A stretch of 64,000 nucleotides of DNA. It comes from Paraburkholderia megapolitana (GTDB lineage: Bacteria; Pseudomonadota; Gammaproteobacteria; Burkholderiales; Burkholderiaceae). The translations under genes were made by a program, and so were the position numbers. Of this stretch, positions 60,934 to 64,000 are shown in pieces (position 1 is the stretch's first letter; each line of letters begins with the position of its first letter). Location of the stretch: NCBI RefSeq assembly GCF_007556815.1, contig NZ_CP041743.1:992001-1056000 (forward strand), given 5' to 3'. The notes beneath the pieces were generated by a model that did no database searches, was not told the DNA's origin, and worked only from the letters and a program-made list of their open reading frames with translations.

Positions 60934-62841
60934 TCAGTCACGCAACTGCCGTCCAATCCACGCTTCAAAGTCGTCAAACATCGACTGAGCCGACACCGCA
61001 TTTGTCGCAACGCACTGCTCCCCGTGAACAACGAAGATACGCGCATCAAGATCCTCAGCTGACGGCGCCTGACTTCGCAAATCGAATTCACGCATCGCCT
61101 GCCCAGCAATACGCCATGCGTCGGCTGGAGCACGATTGCATTCCTCCGCCAGATAACCCGCTGACAGCGGTTCTCCAGTCAGACTGACAAGCGCATCGTC
61201 CAGCGTGATGCTGTTGCCCGCCTTCCAGCAGTGTTCCGTTAGCAACGCACCGACAGCCGGGTTGTCCACGATATATCCCAACCTGCGCGTCAGATAGGCA
61301 CGCATTTGCGCCGCAGCCATCTTGGCTAGCAGATAGCCGTGATAGTAGACAGCGATATCGTGAAACACGAGGTGGGGCATCGCAAGAACATGGTCCGTAT
61401 GATCCGCGACGCCGAGGATATCGTTGGTGATCGCGCAAGCCGCAGCAATGACGCGGTCAGGTGTGCGCTCCTCGTCGCTCATGCGATACAACGCTGCCTC
61501 GAGATAGGTTGGAATCAGATCACGACGTTCCATATGTGCAAGCGACATCTGGTGCGCCTCCAGCCGCTCTCGAATCATTGAGTCAGGCATCGAATTTCCA
61601 TCGCGGTCCGTCGCGTAGCGCTTCAACCAGCATGGATCGGCGGGCAGCGCGTCGAAGAACTTGGCCTGCGTTTCCAGAAAAGCGGGCGTAGTCGGAGCGA
61701 ACTCCTGGGCGAAACACGGCGAGTTGCGGGCAACGTTCGCAAGATGTGCGGCATGTCCAGCTTCATGGAAGAGCACCTTAAGGCCCTTCACTCCTGCACC
61801 TGGTTGAGCCGGTCGCGCAGTCGACGTGAAGCGTATGTCCGCGGGCATCCAGCCTGACGCGTCGTCGACATAACTGGGTACCAGTACAACGCAGAACCCG
61901 GTTGGAAATTTGCCGGGCCGGTCGAGCATATCGATCTCCATGCGTGCACCCCGATACGACACACCCATCCGTCGGAACGACTCTGACCAACGCTCAAGCG
62001 CCTTGGCAAACGGAAAGTACTGGTCGTCGCCACCTGTCATCTCTCCACGAAGTCGGTACATAAGATTGTGTGGCAACAGCGCGTGCGCCCCGTGCTGTTG
62101 TACAAGCCGCCGTTGCGATTCGCGATGCGACTCGCGTGTCATTTTCTCGAACTGATCGAAGACCGCGAATAGTTGCTTTGACGTTATGCCGCTACGCGCG
62201 TGCAAACGGTATTCAAAGAAGTCGTCGAAACCCAGCTCTCGGGCAAGCGCGTTGCGCTTCGACACAATGTCAAGGAAGCCGCTTTCAAGCACCCAGCGTT
62301 CGAGGCCATGCAGCGCCTCGTGTGAGCTTTTGCGCGCGTCCTCGTCGTGATTCGTCGCCAGGTTGGTACGAAGCGCGGCGGGAGATGCGGATACGCGCGC
62401 GCCAGAGTCATCGATATGTTTGAGCTCATAGGACTGCCGCCGGGCATACAGATCGGCATTGAGTTCGGACAGCTCCTTCAGCAACGCTTCCGCATGTGGA
62501 CTCCCCGTCGCATTACTTTCGAAAACGCGGACCCAACCTTTCAATCCGTTGACCAGCGCATCATCGGACGAGGCCGATGCGGCAGCGCCGAGCGTAGCAA
62601 GATGGTGTTTGCACTGAGCGAGACGCGATGCATCACCTGTGAATAACTTTCGTTCCAGCGACGCAGCCGCAAGCGCCGCGTGGTCATCGCTCTGCCCCGT
62701 GTGCGTCAACCAGTAAAGCTCGCCTTCCCGGCGATGAATGCTCAGATAGTCTTGATTGAGGTTGTCGAAGAACGACTGTGCGGAATTCACGGCGGTGGGC
62801 TCTCGGGGTGGACACTGTTTGTTGATTTTTGGAGCACTCAT
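60934..62841 (-). CDS. M3-like zinc metallopeptidase
   Basis: A 635-residue cytoplasmic oligopeptidase. LKVLFHEAGHAAHLANVA gives the HExxH zinc motif, with FLETQAKFFDALPADPCW as the downstream Glu ligand region, and AVYYHGYLLAKMAAAQMRAYL as the substrate-binding HxxxxxxY-type helix. The order and size match M3 family peptidases (thimet/PepF type). It would digest short peptides. No sign of a signal peptide. The ATG at 62841 avoids a weak five-residue extension. Confidence 0.87.
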   Translation of the reverse strand: MSAPKINKQCPPREPTAVNSAQSFFDNLNQDYLSIHRREGELYWLTHTGQSDDHAALAAASLERKLFTGDASRLAQCKHHLATLGAAASASSDDALVNGLKGWVRVFESNATGSPHAEALLKELSELNADLYARRQSYELKHIDDSGARVSASPAALRTNLATNHDEDARKSSHEALHGLERWVLESGFLDIVSKRNALARELGFDDFFEYRLHARSGITSKQLFAVFDQFEKMTRESHRESQRRLVQQHGAHALLPHNLMYRLRGEMTGGDDQYFPFAKALERWSESFRRMGVSYRGARMEIDMLDRPGKFPTGFCVVLVPSYVDDASGWMPADIRFTSTARPAQPGAGVKGLKVLFHEAGHAAHLANVARNSPCFAQEFAPTTPAFLETQAKFFDALPADPCWLKRYATDRDGNSMPDSMIRERLEAHQMSLAHMERRDLIPTYLEAALYRMSDEERTPDRVIAAACAITNDILGVADHTDHVLAMPHLVFHDIAVYYHGYLLAKMAAAQMRAYLTRRLGYIVDNPAVGALLTEHCWKAGNSITLDDALVSLTGEPLSAGYLAEECNRAPADAWRIAGQAMREFDLRSQAPSAEDLDARIFVVHGEQCVATNAVSAQSMFDDFEAWIGRQLRD

Positions 62842-62958
62842 CCTGCCGCTCCACACGTACTGTCGATTGTCGATGATTCATGTCGCGACGTCGAATGACA
62901 TGTTCAATGTGCTAAAGAAATCTGTGACAATGACCTCGCCTTCTACGAAGAACATGCC

Positions 62959-63369
62959 ATGCACCTTGATCTGACAGACCACCCCGATGCCGACGACGAA
63001 GCTTTCGTCATCGAGCAAACCCGAACGTATAACAGACGCTTCACTCCACGCGACGTACAACCGCTTTGTGTATTCGCTCGGGACGACGATGGCCAGATCA
63101 TAGGCGGACTGACCGCCAAAACCTACTGGCAGTATCTGGACGTTTCGTTCCTGTGGGTCGACGAACGACATCGAAAATTCGGTCATGCAACGGCGTTAAT
63201 GTCCGCTGCTGAGGCAGAGGCAAGGCGGCGTGGCTGCAAGCACGCGATCGTCGATACCCTCAGCTTTCAAGCGCCCGAGCTTTATCGAAAGCTCGGTTAC
63301 GCCGAGTGGGGGCGTCTCACTGAAATGGCGGGGGAGTATGAGCGCTATTTCTTTCGCAAGCGTCTTTGA
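62959..63369 (+). CDS. GNAT-family acetyltransferase
   Basis: A 136-residue GNAT with VSFLWVDERHRKFGHATALMSAAEAEARRRGCKHAIVDT, the acetyl-CoA motif A, and FQAPELYRKLGYAEWGRL as motif B. Such small single-domain forms often act on drugs or amino acids. It is divergent from the M3 peptidase gene, and an SDR gene follows 22 bases downstream. Confidence 0.88.
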   Translation: MHLDLTDHPDADDEAFVIEQTRTYNRRFTPRDVQPLCVFARDDDGQIIGGLTAKTYWQYLDVSFLWVDERHRKFGHATALMSAAEAEARRRGCKHAIVDTLSFQAPELYRKLGYAEWGRLTEMAGEYERYFFRKRL

Positions 63370-63391
63370 ACGATAACCATCCTAGGAAATC

Positions 63392-64000
63392 ATGCCTCAA
63401 TCATTCCCATCTCGCCGGCTTGAAGGTCGTGTCGCACTTGTCACTGGAGGTGGAACAGGTATCGGGCGCGCCGCCGCTTTGGCGTATGCCGCAGAAGGTG
63501 CACAGGTCGTCGTCGCTGGCCGGCGCAGCGAGGAGATCGACGAAACGGTCCGGCTTATCACGACGAATGGGGGAACAGGTTTCGCTGTTCCCACCGACGT
63601 AGCCGTCGCTCAACAGGTACGCGACATGGTTGACATGACCATCGAGCGCTATGGCCGCCTGGATGTCGCGTTCAATAACGCGGGGATCGAAGGGTCCTTC
63701 GCTCCCATTACAGAACTCACCGAGGAAGATTTCGACGAGGTCATTGCGATCAACCTTAAAGGCGCGTGGCTGTCGATCAAGTACGAGATTGCCGCAATGT
63801 TGAATCTCGGCAACGGCGGCTCGATCGTCAATACATCGTCCTTTCTGGCAAAGGGAGCGTCGCCTGGATCAACCGCTTATTCCGCCAGCAAAGGCGGCCT
63901 CGATGCCTTGATTCGCGCCGTAGCGATCGAGTACGGTCCACACAACATCCGCATCAACAACATCAATCCCGGCGCCATCAGAACGCCGATGTTCGAAAGA
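63392..64000 (+). CDS. Short-chain dehydrogenase/reductase (partial at window end)
   Basis: 203 residues are visible before the window ends. It is a classical SDR: VALVTGGGTGIGRAAALAYA (cofactor motif), NNAGIEG, VNTSSFLAKGA (Ser), YSASKGGLDALIRAVAIEYG (YxxxK) and NNINPGAIRTPM. It is 22 bases after the GNAT gene on the same strand. About 50 residues are missing at the C-terminus. Confidence 0.9.
   Translation, partial: MPQSFPSRRLEGRVALVTGGGTGIGRAAALAYAAEGAQVVVAGRRSEEIDETVRLITTNGGTGFAVPTDVAVAQQVRDMVDMTIERYGRLDVAFNNAGIEGSFAPITELTEEDFDEVIAINLKGAWLSIKYEIAAMLNLGNGGSIVNTSSFLAKGASPGSTAYSASKGGLDALIRAVAIEYGPHNIRINNINPGAIRTPMFER

Overview
The window is GC-rich, gene-dense bacterial DNA. Its gene content (pqqABCDE operon, Rhizobium-type asparaginase, ECF sigma factor with DGPF proteins, orphan NifQ, DUF2325 protein, yybP-ykoY riboswitches) fits a Burkholderia-like betaproteobacterium such as Paraburkholderia or Caballeronia. 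That placement is inferred from gene families and base composition; no rRNA or other taxonomic marker is present, and I saw no tRNA, CRISPR array or insertion sequence.

Layout. (1) 1-8011: a partial M24 peptidase, then a five-gene tightly packed operon (FkbM-type methyltransferase, aminoglycoside phosphotransferase-like kinase, radical SAM enzyme, asparagine-synthase-like amide ligase, GT1 glycosyltransferase), flanked by a CmcI-like enzyme, a second kinase and a NodB-type deacetylase. This looks like an uncharacterised small-molecule or glycoconjugate pathway. A MerR/TipAS drug-sensing type regulator with its own 19-bp-spacer promoter follows. (2) 9979-16151: PQQ biosynthesis, including the 24-residue PqqA and an S33 alpha/beta-hydrolase lodged between pqqA and pqqB, facing a secreted PQQ/heme-c sugar dehydrogenase. 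(3) 16152-17372: an AT-rich stretch, then a GH54 arabinofuranosidase-like lipoprotein. (4) 19598-24862: a kinase, a dapA-like gene, a GNAT, a membrane protein and two divergent manganese exporters, each behind its own yybP-ykoY riboswitch.

(5) 24859-36792: catabolic and detoxification genes (FAD monooxygenase/TetR pair, epoxide hydrolase, cupin, SDR/LysR pair, MmgE/PrpD protein, thioredoxin-like protein lacking one redox Cys, VOC protein, truncated ATPase, alpha/beta hydrolase/CGNR pair). (6) 36824-40050: an ECF sigma factor with a VOC protein, an SRPBCC protein and two DGPF (YCII) proteins. (7) 40225-47261: glycine-zipper lipoprotein, GT2, cytochrome b561, asparaginase, amino-acid binding protein, M14 deacylase, DUF2252. 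(8) 47471-53298: a molybdenum-flavoured cluster (di-Mop protein, DUF2946, PepSY, Moco-domain protein, NifQ, ModE-type HTH) beside a frameshifted DUF2325 gene.

(9) 53487-64000: DAHP synthase, a haloacetate-dehalogenase-like enzyme with a divergent LysR, a GNAT broken by an in-frame stop, PhzF, a retropepsin-like protein with both active-site Asp lost, a peptidase E/DUF3471 fusion, an M3 peptidase, a GNAT and a partial SDR.

Three genes show clear damage: the ATPase at 34602-35054, DUF2325 at 51950-53298 and the GNAT at 56613-57125. Function assignments rest on motifs read by eye.
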